Positions 23,820 through 35,865 of a stretch of 64,000 nt of DNA are shown here, in pieces. Made by a program: the position numbers and the translations under genes. The notes below the pieces were generated by a model that was given only the letters and a program-made list of their open reading frames with translations, had not been told where the DNA came from and did not search any database. The DNA is taken from positions 154,095,009-154,159,008 of the forward strand of contig CM038216.1 of the NCBI GenBank assembly GCA_021442155.1. The letters run 5' to 3'. This stretch comes from Cymbidium sinense (lineage: Eukaryota; Streptophyta; Magnoliopsida; Asparagales; Orchidaceae). Each line of letters opens with the position of its first letter. Positions within the stretch are counted from its first letter, which is position 1.

Positions 23820-24990
23820 ATTCTAAACTCTACAATCAAACTAACTAATTGATCAAAATCAATTCAATTAACCCATGCTAGCCCATTTGAACCCAAAATG
23901 TCCAAATGAGCCAAAATTCAATTAAACCTAAATCAATTGCAATCAAAACATCAATTAATCCCAAATTAATTATCAAACTCAATTTAACATAATTCAACCC
24001 AAAACCAATTCAATTGTCCTATTAGGCTCACTTGACCCAAAATGATTTAAAGGACTCATTTGAACCAAACTCCAATTCAACCCAAATTAGATTGAAATAA
24101 TCTACTCAAAACCTCTTACAATGATTGTTGATCATCCTTGATTGATCAATTGCAATCAATTGGGTTAAGCCAAGCCAATTTGGTCATTTGATCTAGTAAA
24201 TCCAATTAGATTACATAAGACAAATTGAATCAAACTTTATTCCAAACTCAATTAATTGAAACCAATGATTCTAATCAACTTCAAATTGATCCTTGAACAT
24301 GACTTGACCATCAATTGAGCCAAACCAAACCCGATTGCCGTCTTGACCCAAGTTGACCCAATTTGACCTAAAAGGCTAAATTGGGCCAAATTAAATCCTA
24401 ATCCAAATTGATTGCAACAAATAATTGAACATAACCAAAGCCTCCATTGAACTTAATTTGATCAATTGAACCCTATTGACCCATTTAGCCCAAATTGACA
24501 TAAAGGGTCAAATTGATCTAAATCATTCCTAAATCCAAATTTATTGAAATCAAAACCTACAATCCTATTCAAATGATCAATTGAACCTAACCAACATGTG
24601 ACCCAAGCCAATTTGACCAATTTGATGAAATTGGTCAACTTAGCCCATTTGACCCATATGAACCCATATGAGTCAAATTCAAATCTATTGCAAATCAAAC
24701 CAAACTAATTTATTCAAAACATCCTAAATCATCATTTGAACTTGTATCAACTCATGGCTTGACCTAATTTGGCCAATTGGTCAACCTAACCAAATCTAGC
24801 CCAATTTGACCTACATGGGTCAAATTAAGCCAAACCCAACTAAAGCAAGTCCAAACCTATTGAAACTTGGCATGACCCATCCTTGGGTCACTATGAGTCA
24901 GCCCAAATCAAACCCAACCCAAGTCTAACCCAAATTGACACATTACCTAATGGGTAAAGCCTTCCAATGGGACAAAACCCATTTTGGATG
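23820..24990. repeat. TTGACC/GGTCAA word array, 5' LTR of element 1
   Basis: This stretch is filled with variants of CAATTTGACC, TTGACCCAA, GCCCAAATTGAC and GGTCAAATTG in both orientations, often as short palindromes such as GGTCAAATTGACC types. It holds no open frame of note. It lies in the U3 part of the LTR, upstream of any likely transcription start. Confidence 0.75.
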
Positions 24991-25379
24991 GTCAAACCCA
25001 CTCTCCTAGCCTTGGAAGCCACCTAAGCTCAAAATGGACATGAAGACCACTAGCTCACCTATCCCAAAGCTGGTTGGGTTAGCCATGAGCCAGGTGAAGG
25101 TGAGCTAACACACTTCCTCCCATTGGAACAATTAGAAACCAAGAACATGCCACCTCAGCTTTGGCAGCCCACTCCCCTTCACTCCTCCACTCAAACTGAG
25201 CCACCTCACTGATTCTCTGCCACCCACGGCCGCCTATGCTAGTTGGACACTTGAAATATTTAAAACCAATCCAAACCATTGGATTAGAGACCATACTCTC
25301 CTTAATTCGATTCAAACTTAAATAGAGAGGATTCAGAGAGCTAGTGTAACTAGAAGTGACCTCCTCGAGTGTATTCCCA

Positions 25380-26150
25380 AGTTTCCCGAGCCTCCCCATC
25401 GCTGGAAACACTAAGGCCAAAATAGGATAGAGCCCATCTCTATCCAACCTCTTCCAAACTCCACCACTTTTAAATTAACTTCACCCACACATTTATTAAT
25501 CTCTGACGAAGGCAAAATAAATCAATTCTAGATCGATTCAAGCATCGGACACCACTCCTATACCAACTTCAATGAGGATTTCGGTGATGCTTGGTCCTAA
25601 GAGCTACCGGTGAGGAGTAAAGGCTTGATCTTCTAGTAGGGCTTCATCTCTTCAAGATGAAGATACCTTAGTCAGTTAGCTGCCAGTCCTGAGCTCCAGC
25701 GAGGTATTTTTTGGAAAAATAGTAGAAATGGCCTTAAGTGTTGGTGTTATGAAGGATTTTATAATTACACATGATTTCCACCATTAGATCCTTGTAGATC
25801 CCCTCCATGAACATTTTGGAGTTAATCCCGAGCCTCCATGTGTTTCAGTGAGCTTGAATCGAGTGAAGGAAGGCTGACGATCTCCGTCTTCCATCACTCG
25901 GGGGACGACGGATCATCCATCGACCGTTTCACATGATTGGAATGGACGGCCATGACTAATCTACTAGATTTTCTTAACTTATTCCCTATAAAATCCACAA
26001 AATTAATCCTCACCATCCAATCTTAGAGCGGATGGCAAGGATGAAAGTGCGTCCACCGCCACCTTGTCAGTGCCGAGTGGGACCATTTAAGTGGCCAATC
26101 CCGTAGCGCCATGTAGAAAGCATTGACAAGTCAGCCGCTTGCATGGCATC
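25380..26150 (+). promoter_or_regulatory. GC-richer conserved block with hairpin, 5' LTR of element 1
   Basis: This block is less AT-rich than its surroundings and is conserved across copies. It includes GCTTCATCTCTTCAAGATGA at 25641-25660, the core of a 9 to 10 bp hairpin, and GGACGGCCATGACTAAT near 25945. Being the best-conserved and most GC-rich part of the LTR, it is a candidate core promoter or leader, but that is inference only. The 122-codon minus-strand frame at 25447-25079 just overlaps it and is not preserved in the other LTRs. Confidence 0.45.
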
Positions 26151-27544
26151 GATGGGATTAAGGATTAATTAGTATTTAAAAATGTAATTAATTGGATGAA
26201 ACTTCATAAAATTATAACTAATTATAGAAAATCCAAAATAATACAAATAAATATATTTTGGAAAGGCTAAATAGTGGAGAATTTAATAAAAAAAAAAATT
26301 TCATCTGATTTGAAAATAGTAATTAAGGAATAATTAGGGTTTGAATGTTTTGCTAATTAGCTTTATTAAGCCTTAATTACTTGGGCAATTAATCCCAAAC
26401 TTAGCATGTTGATTTAATGGGATGACCTCTGCTCCCAATTTAATTGGGATTTATTAACTATGCAATTAGGAAAATTTGAAATTCAAATCTTAATTACTCT
26501 CTTAATTAATTTAATGATTAATTAAAGTTCTAAATAGTAAAAATTAATTAATTATAATTCATCAGTCATTAATTAATAGTGAGATGATGATGGAGAGTGA
26601 TTTGGACCTCTCCTAATTACTTTTCCAAATTCATTTCATTAAAGAGAGTTAATTAAAATATAACTTAATTAAGAGATTAATTAATTAATTAATGGCCAAA
26701 TCAAATCAAATTAATTTGGTAATCCTTTAGATAATGAACATTTAAATTGAGGGTTCCTCTTTATGTGCTCAATAACATAAAGGCCCTTATGGAAATTATG
26801 ATTAGGCCATGAGTGTGAGAAAATCATAAGAGTACTTAATTAGAATTCTTTAACATTTCTCTAAATATGAGCCAATTATGTTAGGTCCTTTAGGAACATT
26901 GCACTTTTAATTTCTCTCATGTTCATATCATTTGTGGCTCATGATTAAGTGATTAATTAAAATAAATAAGCATAGGAAAGGGTAATTAAATGGATCACTT
27001 AATGATGCAACTTAATTAAATCATAAAAATCATGTAATTATATTTCCTTAAATATATCAAATTGCCAACATGGGATGGAAAAGAATAAGTGATCTCTCTT
27101 CTTTAAGTTCAATTAAAATCCAAAATCAAAATTAATAAGAAGCTTTGGTTTTCCTTAAGTAATACTTATTTAATGTGATTGTCCTTAGGAATTAATGGAG
27201 TTGAATGAATTATGTGAAGATGTTTGGCTATTCTTCTTCAATCACTTTAAATATTATATGTCATGTGATCTCATGCATTCACACATTCAAAATCAAACAA
27301 TCAAATGAATTTACTTATGCAAAAATTGCATGTGTTGGCTCAAATTTTATTATATGCGTGGCTATTATCACTAATAAACCTAAAATCATCACTAATAAAC
27401 CTAAACTTTCCAAAGTTACAAATTGATAATGAAATGTGGAATGATATTAGCTATGAATATATACATAGGATTTGCATGTGTTTATAACTTAAGCATTTGA
27501 AGTTTGGCTTTCTTTTCTACATTCATGTATGAATTTAAATGTGT

Positions 27545-28290
27545 TTGAATGATAATAAGTATATAGTCTACACAACCCAAGAATACGAAGCTTTAAGTAA
27601 CCCCAAGGAGGTCCTTTGATTATCTCACTTCCTTGGTTTAACAATAACATGTATTTGTTTAATTTCATTCCCATGTATATTTGTATTAGAATTTGGATAG
27701 AGCTTTAATTCACATGCATAAATAATTCAATCAAGTAAAATACAATCTTTTGCATGATTTTCATTCTTTTAATCATGTGTACATTCATATGTATTTAATA
27801 TAGCAAGTATATAGTCTGAACATCCCGAGAATACAAAGCTTTAAGTAGCCCCAAGGAGGTCATTTGATTACATCACTTCTTTGATTTAACAACGACACGT
27901 ACTTACTTAAAAACTTCTGTACATGTGTATGTGAATTTAGTTAGAGAATGAAAATCCCATTTTCTATTAAAAATACTTGCATCCATAATCATTTAAGCAT
28001 ATAAAATGTATTACATGTAAAGATAGTGTTTTCTTTCCTATGTTCATACATAGATTTACATATGTTTGAATGATGATAAGTATATAGTCTGGATATCCCA
28101 GGAATACGAGACTTTGAGTAGCCCCAAGGAGGTCATTTGATTATCTCACTTCCCTGGTTAACAAAGGCACTTATTTAATTTCATTCATATGTATATTTGT
28201 ATTAGAATTTGGATAGAGCTTTAATTTACATGTATAAATAATTCAATCAAGTAAAATACAATTTCTAAATGTATGCATCCATGATCATTC
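27545..28290 (+). repeat. Tandem repeat of about 255-275 bp, three copies, in 5' LTR
   Basis: AGTATATAGTCT followed by a block ending CCCCAAGGAGGTC starts near 27555, 27807 and 28078. Units one and three also share the tail ATTTGGATAGAGCTTTAATT to TACAATTT. The 3' LTR holds only one partial copy (about 54290-54370), the split LTR holds two (57880-57962 and 58115-58195), and the solo LTR one (43430-43495). Confidence 0.85.
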
Positions 28291-30752
28291 AAGTGTGCCA
28301 AAATATGTTATATGTATAGGTATACTAAGTGTCAAATCATATGCATGTTATAGTGATGGAAAGAAATGGCATAACAGGTTCTATGTTATTACAATTCAAC
28401 TACATTAATCTTAAGATGCCTTTCATGTTGAATAAGATCCTTTAAGGTTAACCCAAACTTAGGATTAATAAAACATTTAATAAGCCATTCACTAAAGAAA
28501 ACCAAATCATAATAATGTGCTTTAGAAAGTGGGTTAAGGTAGGGATGATAGAGGTTAAGCATGTTTCTTCTTCTTATAACACTTAGATGCTAAGAGTAAA
28601 TCAAATGAAACAAAACAAAATTTAAATTTAAATTTCAAACCTCTAAATAACTTAAAATCAAACCACCATCATGTTAACTTAAACTTTTTTTTAAACCTTA
28701 GAAAATCATAACTCAAAAGCCTAGTTAATACATACCACATAAAGCTTAAACATACACATAAAATGCTAAGTCACCACTTCTAGCTTTAGGTTAGGATGGT
28801 GTATGTGTGATATTATGTTTTGTTTTATGATGTAATATTTTAGATTGGATGTTAGGTCGTTGATAGTCAAATCTTACTTTCTGTAGGGGCCGCATAAAAA
28901 TAAATATAAATGTATTTCTTACAGGTTGCTTATTCCCCTAAGAATAATCCACATTAGGATAGGTGGGTTTAGTTATCAATGTGCAGGGTGCTAAGTCCAA
29001 ATTATAAATATAACTACTTGGGATTGAATGTATGTGTAGTTAGATTTACTTTCCATAAAAAAATATAATTTTGTAATAGGAATTAGGATTAGTGCATGGG
29101 ATTAGGGATTAAGATGAGTAGCTAGAAGGCTTTGTCTTGAGTGCCCTGTGATGCCCTTTGAGCAAATTAAATCAAGAGGAAGAAGAAAGATGAAAGAAGA
29201 AATGAAGAAAGAAGACCCCCATAACATGTATTCAATTTTAATTGTAATTATTCTTTTATAATTCTGGGTTGTATAAGGGTAGAGCTCGTCTACCAAACTT
29301 TTCTCTTTTACAGGGTGTACGGTAGTCCCCGGCCGCATCCACATTTTATTCCTTTATAGAATCTATTCATGTTTGATTGATGTAATGTTTAGATTGTGCA
29401 ATAGAACTGCATCTTCTTTATAATTTCTTATGATTGATGTTTGAATGTGTGGCCTGGATGCGATAGGATCATAAGAAAAATTAATTTTTTTACCCAACTA
29501 ACAACGTGCAACTAAAATTTAAAATAACTCATAACCTCATTCTAAACCTAGATTGTAATCAAGATAATTAAAAGATTTAGCAACCCCTTAGCTATATGTT
29601 GTATGTATAACATTATGCATAACATATTTCTTCACTCTTGAATAGGGAGGGTCTCCATTCTTGCATGATAGGGAATGCTTGACTTATGAGGGCATCCCTT
29701 ATAATGGAGAACACCTCTCGCCCATTGATTTAGCTAATAATCTAATTTTATCTTGCATTTAGGCATAAGAAATCCTAAAGCCTTTGTCCAGAATATTGTG
29801 TCAAAATTATATAAAACATGTAAAATTTTGCATTTTGTAGGCTAAGTCATATACTCATGCTAGTCATGATCTAGTCGCCTAGGGAGTGAGTTTAAGATTT
29901 TAGCCTCTTTCCAAAGTAAATAATAAGCCTAACCATCTTGCAATTTCATAAGACTGGACTACATGATTTTAAATCATAGAAAGAGTTAGTTGGCGACCAC
30001 TCCAAGAGGTTGTAAGTCCATAAGTCGGATGGGTTTATCCTCTCTTATGGAGGTAGACCTTATGTCCCCTTTACACTTAGATTTAGGTTGCACTTTTAAC
30101 TTATATTAAAGCTCCCTAGATTTAGGATCTAAAGTTGCTTGTTTCCCTTGGGCTACAAGCATAAATCCTCATCTCTTAGGCATTTCCATAATCTTGTGTT
30201 GATAGATTATAAGCCCTAACAATCTAATTAAAATTCAACTAAAATAAATAAATCCTCACTTTCAAATATAGAGCCTCTCCATAAGATAGGTTAGAATGCA
30301 CATCAAGTTTCCTAGTATCATGGGTATTTCCTATTTATCTTTCTTTAGCTTTCAAAATAAGTCTTTCCAATTGAACAATCCCACTTGATTTTCCAAAATA
30401 GCCAATCCTTTGATAGTCTTAATGTTGAAATCTTTGGAGATAATAATTAACTACATTAATTGAAAGCTTTCTTAGGAAATCTCATTTCCTAGGATGTAAT
30501 TAACTATAGAGGCTTGCTTCTATAGAGAACTAAAGAATTCGACTTAAAATAAACCATAGTTTACTTTTCCATATAAAGTAGGGGAAAGATTTTTGGTATA
30601 TTTGAAGACCCATCATGCCTCATGAGTCCTTATTAGGTGATTAGGTCAATTATAATATGGTGTCTCTATCTTTTGAGGTAGTACATCATACCTTAATGTC
30701 ATATCCGATCACTTCAATAAGTATGTGGTGTCCCAACATCATAAATTTTTTT

Positions 30753-30772
30753 AGCGACTCCGCTAGGGGTGG
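30753..30772 (+). promoter_or_regulatory. Primer-binding site
   Basis: AGCGACTCCGCTAGGGGTGG lies 12 bp after the 5' LTR end. It resembles the TGGCGACTCCGCTGGGGA-type site of plant Tat/Ogre elements, which from memory is matched to a tRNA-Arg; I cannot verify the tRNA here. The expected leading TGG reads TTA. It would prime minus-strand DNA synthesis. Confidence 0.7.
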
Positions 30773-31795
30773 TTCCTCTCTCCATTTCTAGTAGACAATT
30801 ATTGTCTCTAAGTATCGATAATGGGCTTATATTTTATATAAGCCCAAGACTATCTTTCTTTTCATTGGCACTTTGCTTATTTCATCCTTAAGCAAAGGTG
30901 GCCAACATCCTTTAGGTTTTAGGACCTCACTGAAGTCTCATAATAGGTAAAAATAAATTAATCAAAGAAAGAAAATAAATCAAACAAAATTAAGAACCTC
31001 TTATCACTAGCTTGGTGAAGTAAGGTTCTTCTAATATATAACAAATTTCAAATAAAATCCAAAGAAAAACAAAGAAAAATCTTTTTTAAAATTTTCAAAA
31101 ATCTTCTCAAACAAATTTAATGAACCCCATTTAGCATAATCAAATTTGTTAAATGATGGTTCTCACTCAAAACAATAGCAACAAAAATAAAATCCCTTCT
31201 TCAAAAATTTCAAAACCTTTTATTTTCAAACAAAATCAACCAACTCTATTTAACATACCCAAATTTGTTAAATGAGAATCCCTTTATCAAAATCAAATTA
31301 GAACCATTCAACCAATATCAAACAACAACCACAAAACAAAGCTCTTCCCCAAAATTCTCAAAATTTCAACAAACAATTGAACCTCATTTCATACCCAAAT
31401 TTGTTAAATGAGGGTTTCAAATAAAAATCAAAATCAATCAAACTCCAACAAAAGAACAACAATTATTCCCAAAAGTCTCTCCAAAGCAATTAAACCCCAT
31501 TCAACATAATCAAATTTGTTTAATGAGGGTTCCAACACAACATCAAATCAAATCCAACAACAATCCAAAGCAAAAAAAAAAGATCTCCCCTTCAAGATCT
31601 CCAAATCTCTCCAACATGCAATTGAACCCCGTTCAACATAATGAAATTTGTTGAGTGTGGGTTCCAATTCAATATCAAAATCAATAATTCAAGTCAACAA
31701 TATCAAAGCATAAGCTAATCTTGTTCTCTTTTCCAACAGTGCAGTAGAGATACCAGCCCAATTCCTTTCTTCCTTCTTTCAGTTAGTCTTCCGCC
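30773..31795 (+). other. 5' leader of element 1
   Basis: This untranslated leader is about 1 kb. It matches the element 2 leader at 18755-19300 in the first part. The second part (31080-31700) has a loosely repeated motif built on AACCCCATTTAACATA, CAAATTTGTTAAATGAGGGTT and CAAAATTTC, recurring about every 100-120 bp (near 31120, 31235, 31385, 31490, 31625). No open frame of note. Confidence 0.65.
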
Positions 31796-32366
31796 ATGTC
31801 TTCGGTAAGTTGATCTTTTCCTTCTCATATGGTGTGGATTTGGCCCTAAATCAGGCCATACTCATCATCGCTCTTGTCATCAAGTTTGTCCTTGGCTTAG
31901 AGCAGTTCAAGGTCACATATGAGGGACTATCCCTAACCACAATCAGTATGCAGGAGGTGGTAGGCAAGAAGCCAGTTATACAATTTGACCTGCAGTCTGA
32001 CTCTATGTTCCCCTCTTCGAAGAGGAAGGTTGTTGAAGTTCCCTATCACTATAAATTGTTGCCCCTACTACATTCCGGCTTGCTGCGCCTCATGGTTCCC
32101 CACGCTTTGAAGGGAAGGCTATCTTGGCTTCTAAGATAGTCTCCCCCACCTTTAAGGTCTATTATCGTTCTCGTCTAACCCCACTCGCCAAAACCCAACA
32201 TCATAATAAGAACTGCAAGATCAAGAGGAAGTTTGAGTGTGCAGTGAATGAGGTAGATGAAGCCTCCCATGTTGCTGAGAAGGGTTTCCCCTATGAGACC
32301 TCTCCACTCTTGGGTGGCAGTAGGTTTCACCCCTTTTCAGCTTCAGAGGGTGAGGAGGACTACTAA
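31796..32366 (+). pseudogene. Pre-gag ORF, element 1
   Basis: It begins at the ATG at 31796 by comparison with the element 2 start. A one-base loss shifts the frame within ten codons. The main open pieces are 31810-32139 (VDLALNQAILIIALVIKFVL, then GLEQFKVTYEGLSL) and 32124-32366, containing DEASHVAEKGFPYETSPL, in a second frame. It is homologous to 18754-18149. An ORF before gag with no known domain fits Ogre-like elements; its role is unknown. I see no signal peptide or membrane segment I would trust, though residues around IIALVIKFVLGL are hydrophobic. Confidence 0.65.
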
Positions 32367-33290
32367 ATGATAACTACATTATCCCCACTACTTATAGAGT
32401 ATGAGACATCGGCTAGGGAGAGGAGGAGGCCCTACGCTGGTCTATGGTCTATGCTTCATAGAGTTGGTAGAGCCCATGGATGCTCAGAGTCTGGCACCCT
32501 GCTTGATTTGAGGAGCTTGATCCCTTGAAGTGTTAGGGATCAAATTCATGAGAAAGGGCCATTGAGGCTAAGGTAGCTGCTAGCAAGTGAGAGAGGGAGG
32601 AGGTTGTGGGTGGCCTGACCTTTAGATGGATTTTTGTTCAAGAGCAATTTGATCATTGATCACATAGTCTTATATATACCATCACAAGAGGAGATCTTTA
32701 GGTGGAGAGGCAGCTACACAACTCCTCTTCCATCCACCTTCACCGGTCTAGGTTCCACCATCTAGTCCCACCAAGTTCCATAAGGCCCCATCTAGAGAGA
32801 GAGAGCTTCTCCTTTGGTGATCCAGCTATGGCCCAAGGATCCCACTCCATCTACTGCACCCAATAAGGTAAGGTCGAGCTCCCTTGCTCGACCTTCCATC
32901 CCAATAGTGGTGAAGAAGGAGTGGCGACCCAAGAGTGTCATGGTCACTCCACTACCATAGTAGTTGGAGGAGGAGAGGGTAGGAGATATTGAGTAAGTTA
33001 GAGAGTGTACTTCAATAGTGCAAATATGCATAGATTACACTTAGTCAATTGTCGTCATTATTATGTTCCAAAGAGCAAGGTTGAGTAGATGACCCTTCTT
33101 TGGATGATATTTTGGAGGACTATTGATACTGTAGTGAGGCAAATAGTCAGGGATGATCTGACCTAGAAGAGGGTAAGGTCGACTTCAATCCCGATGAGTA
33201 TGACATGTTGGATGACCTAGCAGACCCGAGGATCTTTACACATAGAGCAGCCTAGCCAAGAAAGCATTGTAGTTAAGGAGAGTGAGGTAC
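32367..33290 (+). other. Degenerate segment between the pre-gag ORF and gag
   Basis: All three frames are interrupted. I recognise no domain. The minus-strand open frame at 33031-32792 has no counterpart in element 2 and is probably chance. This may be the N-terminal part of gag or the end of the pre-gag ORF. Confidence 0.4.
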
Positions 33291-34520
33291 CATACTTAAC
33301 TCAACACCTCATCCAACATATCAAGTAGAAGGATGATCAGATAGATAGGATGGTGAAGAGGGTAGAGGAGTTGATGGAAGTGGTCCTAGCCTTGTAGAAT
33401 CAAGCCCAATTTCACAGCCGTCCCCCATGGAGGCCGATTGACCTAAGATAGTTCATACCCTTGATCATCCCAAGTGCACTCCCATGGAAGAAAATGCTAG
33501 TAGCTTGCATAAGAAGGTCACCGATAACACTGCCATGCATGAAAAGGACATTAAGCAAATGGTGGAGCAGCAAGTGAAGGAGGCATTGGCATAATTTTGG
33601 GGGAGATCATCTATTCCAAAGGGTTGACCTTGCCTAGAGGAATTTGATGTAGTTCAATACTCCAAGGGTTTTGTGCCACCATCCTTCAAAATTTTTGATG
33701 GCAGTGGAACCAAGGTAGCACATAGCACATTTCACATCCAATTATTGCAACATTAGTGACTCACTTCTTTTTTGATTATTTTTCAGTAGCCTTACAAGTG
33801 TCACATTTGATTGGTATGTCAAACTTCTCAACAATTTGGTGAAGACCATTGTAGAGTTAGAGCATCTCTTCATTAAGAGATTTGTAGGAGCTCAGTAAAG
33901 GGTAAGTGTAGGGGACCTCATCGTAGAGAAGAAAAAGCCAAATGAGTCCCTTATTGATTATATTCTTAGATGGCGCAACCTGAGTATGAAATATGAACCA
34001 CAAATACAAGCAACATGCCATTGAGATTATACTGAATAATATCCATGGCTTGGTCACCTTCATGCTTAAAGGTTTCACCATAAAGATATTTGAGAATCTA
34101 ATCAGTTAGGCAGCTAACCTACAAGAGGAAGCCACACAATTACCCTTTTCAGACCAATCATCTAAGCCTAAGCCTCAAAGGTCTATGAAAAGAAGCCTGG
34201 GATAGTACTAGCAGTTGATAAGGGGAAGCATCTAATAAAGGCTCAGTTTAAGAGGCCTAGATTTTAGCTCTCACTCTTCTCAGATCTTTCCCCTACCCAC
34301 ACATGTTAATTGCTCTTGAGAGGGTCATTACCTTTTGATTGAGCATACTACAAGTCAAGAGATAGATATCAAAAGAATAATACTTAGTAGAATAATCATC
34401 TGATTCCATTAAAGTAATATTTGGGGATATCTTTAATCCTCTTAAGATAAAAGAAGGTTAGGATATTTCTTTATCCTGTACCTCTGAAAAAATTATTTCT
34501 AAAATCAAGAAACTTTCTCT
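33291..34520 (+). pseudogene. gag: Gag (coiled coil, capsid region), element 1
   Basis: A likely coiled coil, KDDQIDRMVKRVEELMEVVL, lies at about 33330-33395. The capsid domain follows from about 33640: FVPPSFKIFDGSG, then EKKKPNESLIDYIL joined to RWRNLSMKYEP (about 33925-34000), a Retrotrans_gag signature. Stops and at least two frameshifts interrupt it. The zinc knuckle seen in element 2 is not clear here; the region after 34260 is deleted or diverged relative to 17240. Gag would build the particle that packages the RNA. Confidence 0.8.
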
Positions 34521-35160
34521 GTAGGTGCTTAAATCAGCTCAAACCTCCAACACCAAGGAAGGTTTGGCAGTTGTGAGGGACACCTCAGGGAGGGTGGAAG
34601 CCCAATAACAGTAGCAGCCTACCTCACTTTCTTGGGATAGATCAGTAGAGCAACCACCATCTGAGTCAGCACTTCTTCCACCATTGTAGCTACCACCTCT
34701 ACTAGCTCCTCCACCTCTAGCAGGAGCATTATATCAATGAATAAGGGCTCAAAACCCTCACTCTGCTTACTTTACTTGATTTCTACTATACCTCCCCAAA
34801 ATTAAGGAAATCAATGAATAAACTCTAATTCCACTTACATCTTTGTCACTTCTGATGTTCTTATTAATTTAATTCCAATTGAAAGCTCTTTAAGTCAAAG
34901 CAATAATAATTCAAATAATTTTGATCAATCTGTCGATTCAAATGGATTTTCTTTTTGAATCATTTGGTTCACCTCAGATTAACTTGGAGTCATCGACTAA
35001 GGATCCTTTAGGAGAGAAGCTATATAATAAGGTAGAACTTTCCACAAACTCATCATTTCAAGAAGTCACTGAAGTCAACCTCGACAATGGAAAAGTTCTA
35101 CCTCCTAGGGTAGCACCTCAGAATAAGAGTAAATAGGTCATTAGTTCTAGTGAGCAGATA
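34521..35160 (+). pseudogene. gag: Gag C-terminal / pre-protease linker, element 1
   Basis: The segment includes a proline- and leucine-rich stretch (PPLLAPPPLAG near 34690-34725) and the open piece 34921-35136 (SFGSPQINLESSTKDPLGEK). Counterparts in element 2 lie at 16900-16480. No catalytic motif. Confidence 0.55.
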
Positions 35161-35865
35161 GCCCCTCCACATGATGCTCCATCTCTAGTTATGCTTATGG
35201 AGGACCAGACTAGAGTTGATTACAATGTCCTCGCACATCTTAGAAGGTTTCCAGCTAAGTTAAGCATATGATGCCCTTGTCTTATCTAAAAAATGAGGGA
35301 ATCTCTAATCAAAGCCTTGCTTGATCCAGATATGCTTAGCTCAGTTGATTGCTACTAGAGAGGAAGCATGCTACTCAAAGGAGATCTTGAGTTACATTCA
35401 TAGATGAAGACCTACTTCTAAGAATGATCAAGCTGTCCCCTTTACATTATAGTGGATGTTGGCAGATTTAGGCTATCTAGAGTTTTAGTTGATCTAGGTG
35501 CCTATTTGAGGATTGACATCTCTAAACTCCATATGAGGAGGATGATGTTGAAAGGATTCAATTAACGAGGCAAGAGGGCCTTGGCTCTATAGTGTTGCCT
35601 TTAAAGATAGATGATTTGAAGATTGAAGACAAGTTTCACATAATAGACTTGGATACATCTTTCAATGCTTTGCTTGGGAGACCATGGATACATGAGAACA
35701 ACATGGTTTTATCCTCTTTACATCAGTGCATCAAGTTTCAAAGAGGTGGAATCAAGTATTGTGTCAAAGGAGATCTCAAGTCCTTTACAGTTCATGAGAT
35801 CAAGATATATGAGAATGCGTCCTACTATCTTTCTAAGAAACAAAAAGTCTATTCTCGTGAATTTA
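35161..35865 (+). pseudogene. pol: Aspartic protease, element 1
   Basis: The region aligns with 16234-15700 of element 2: MRESLIKALLDPDMLSSVD, then LYIIVDVGRFRLSRVLVD followed by LGA where the family has S/T/G-G-A-S, then a deletion of the VNIMP region. The second conserved block, DTSFNALLGRPWIHENN, is intact (about 35650-35700) in the 153-codon open frame at 35592-36053. The serine/threonine and glycine of the active-site loop are damaged, so protease activity is not expected. Confidence 0.85.

Larger units (their letters stand above)
23438..30741 (+). mobile_element. 5' LTR of element 1
   Basis: It starts TATTGACCTC (family TGTTGACCTC, G to A) and ends near AACATCA at 30741, 12 bp before the primer-binding site. 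In order: terminal hairpin and conserved start block (23438-23640), TTGACC array (23820-24990), GC-richer block with a small hairpin (25380-26150), AATTAATT tract (26150-27200), tandem repeat (27545-28290), and the conserved 3' region with two hairpins (28800-30741). Compared with antisense copies, about 20 bp just before the end is missing. The promoter should be here, but I cannot place a TATA box or start site. Confidence 0.85.

Noticed and set aside
25079..25447. A 122-codon open frame on the minus strand
   Set aside because: It lies inside the 5' LTR, and the same region of the 3' LTR, the right-edge LTR and the antisense LTRs does not preserve the frame.
27555..28170. CRISPR-like array suggested by regularly spaced repeats
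   Set aside because: There are only three long units of about 260 bp with similar spacers, in a plant LTR; this is an ordinary tandem repeat.
29102..29344. Possible small gene (80 codons, minus strand), with a related frame at 55374-55562
   Set aside because: Both are at the same position of the two LTRs of element 1, the copies differ by frame-changing indels, and the solo LTR does not preserve the frame; shared ancestry of the LTRs explains the similarity.
33857..34081. Minus-strand open frame of 74 codons with hydrophobic stretches
   Set aside because: It is antisense to the gag capsid domain, which is supported by homology to element 2.
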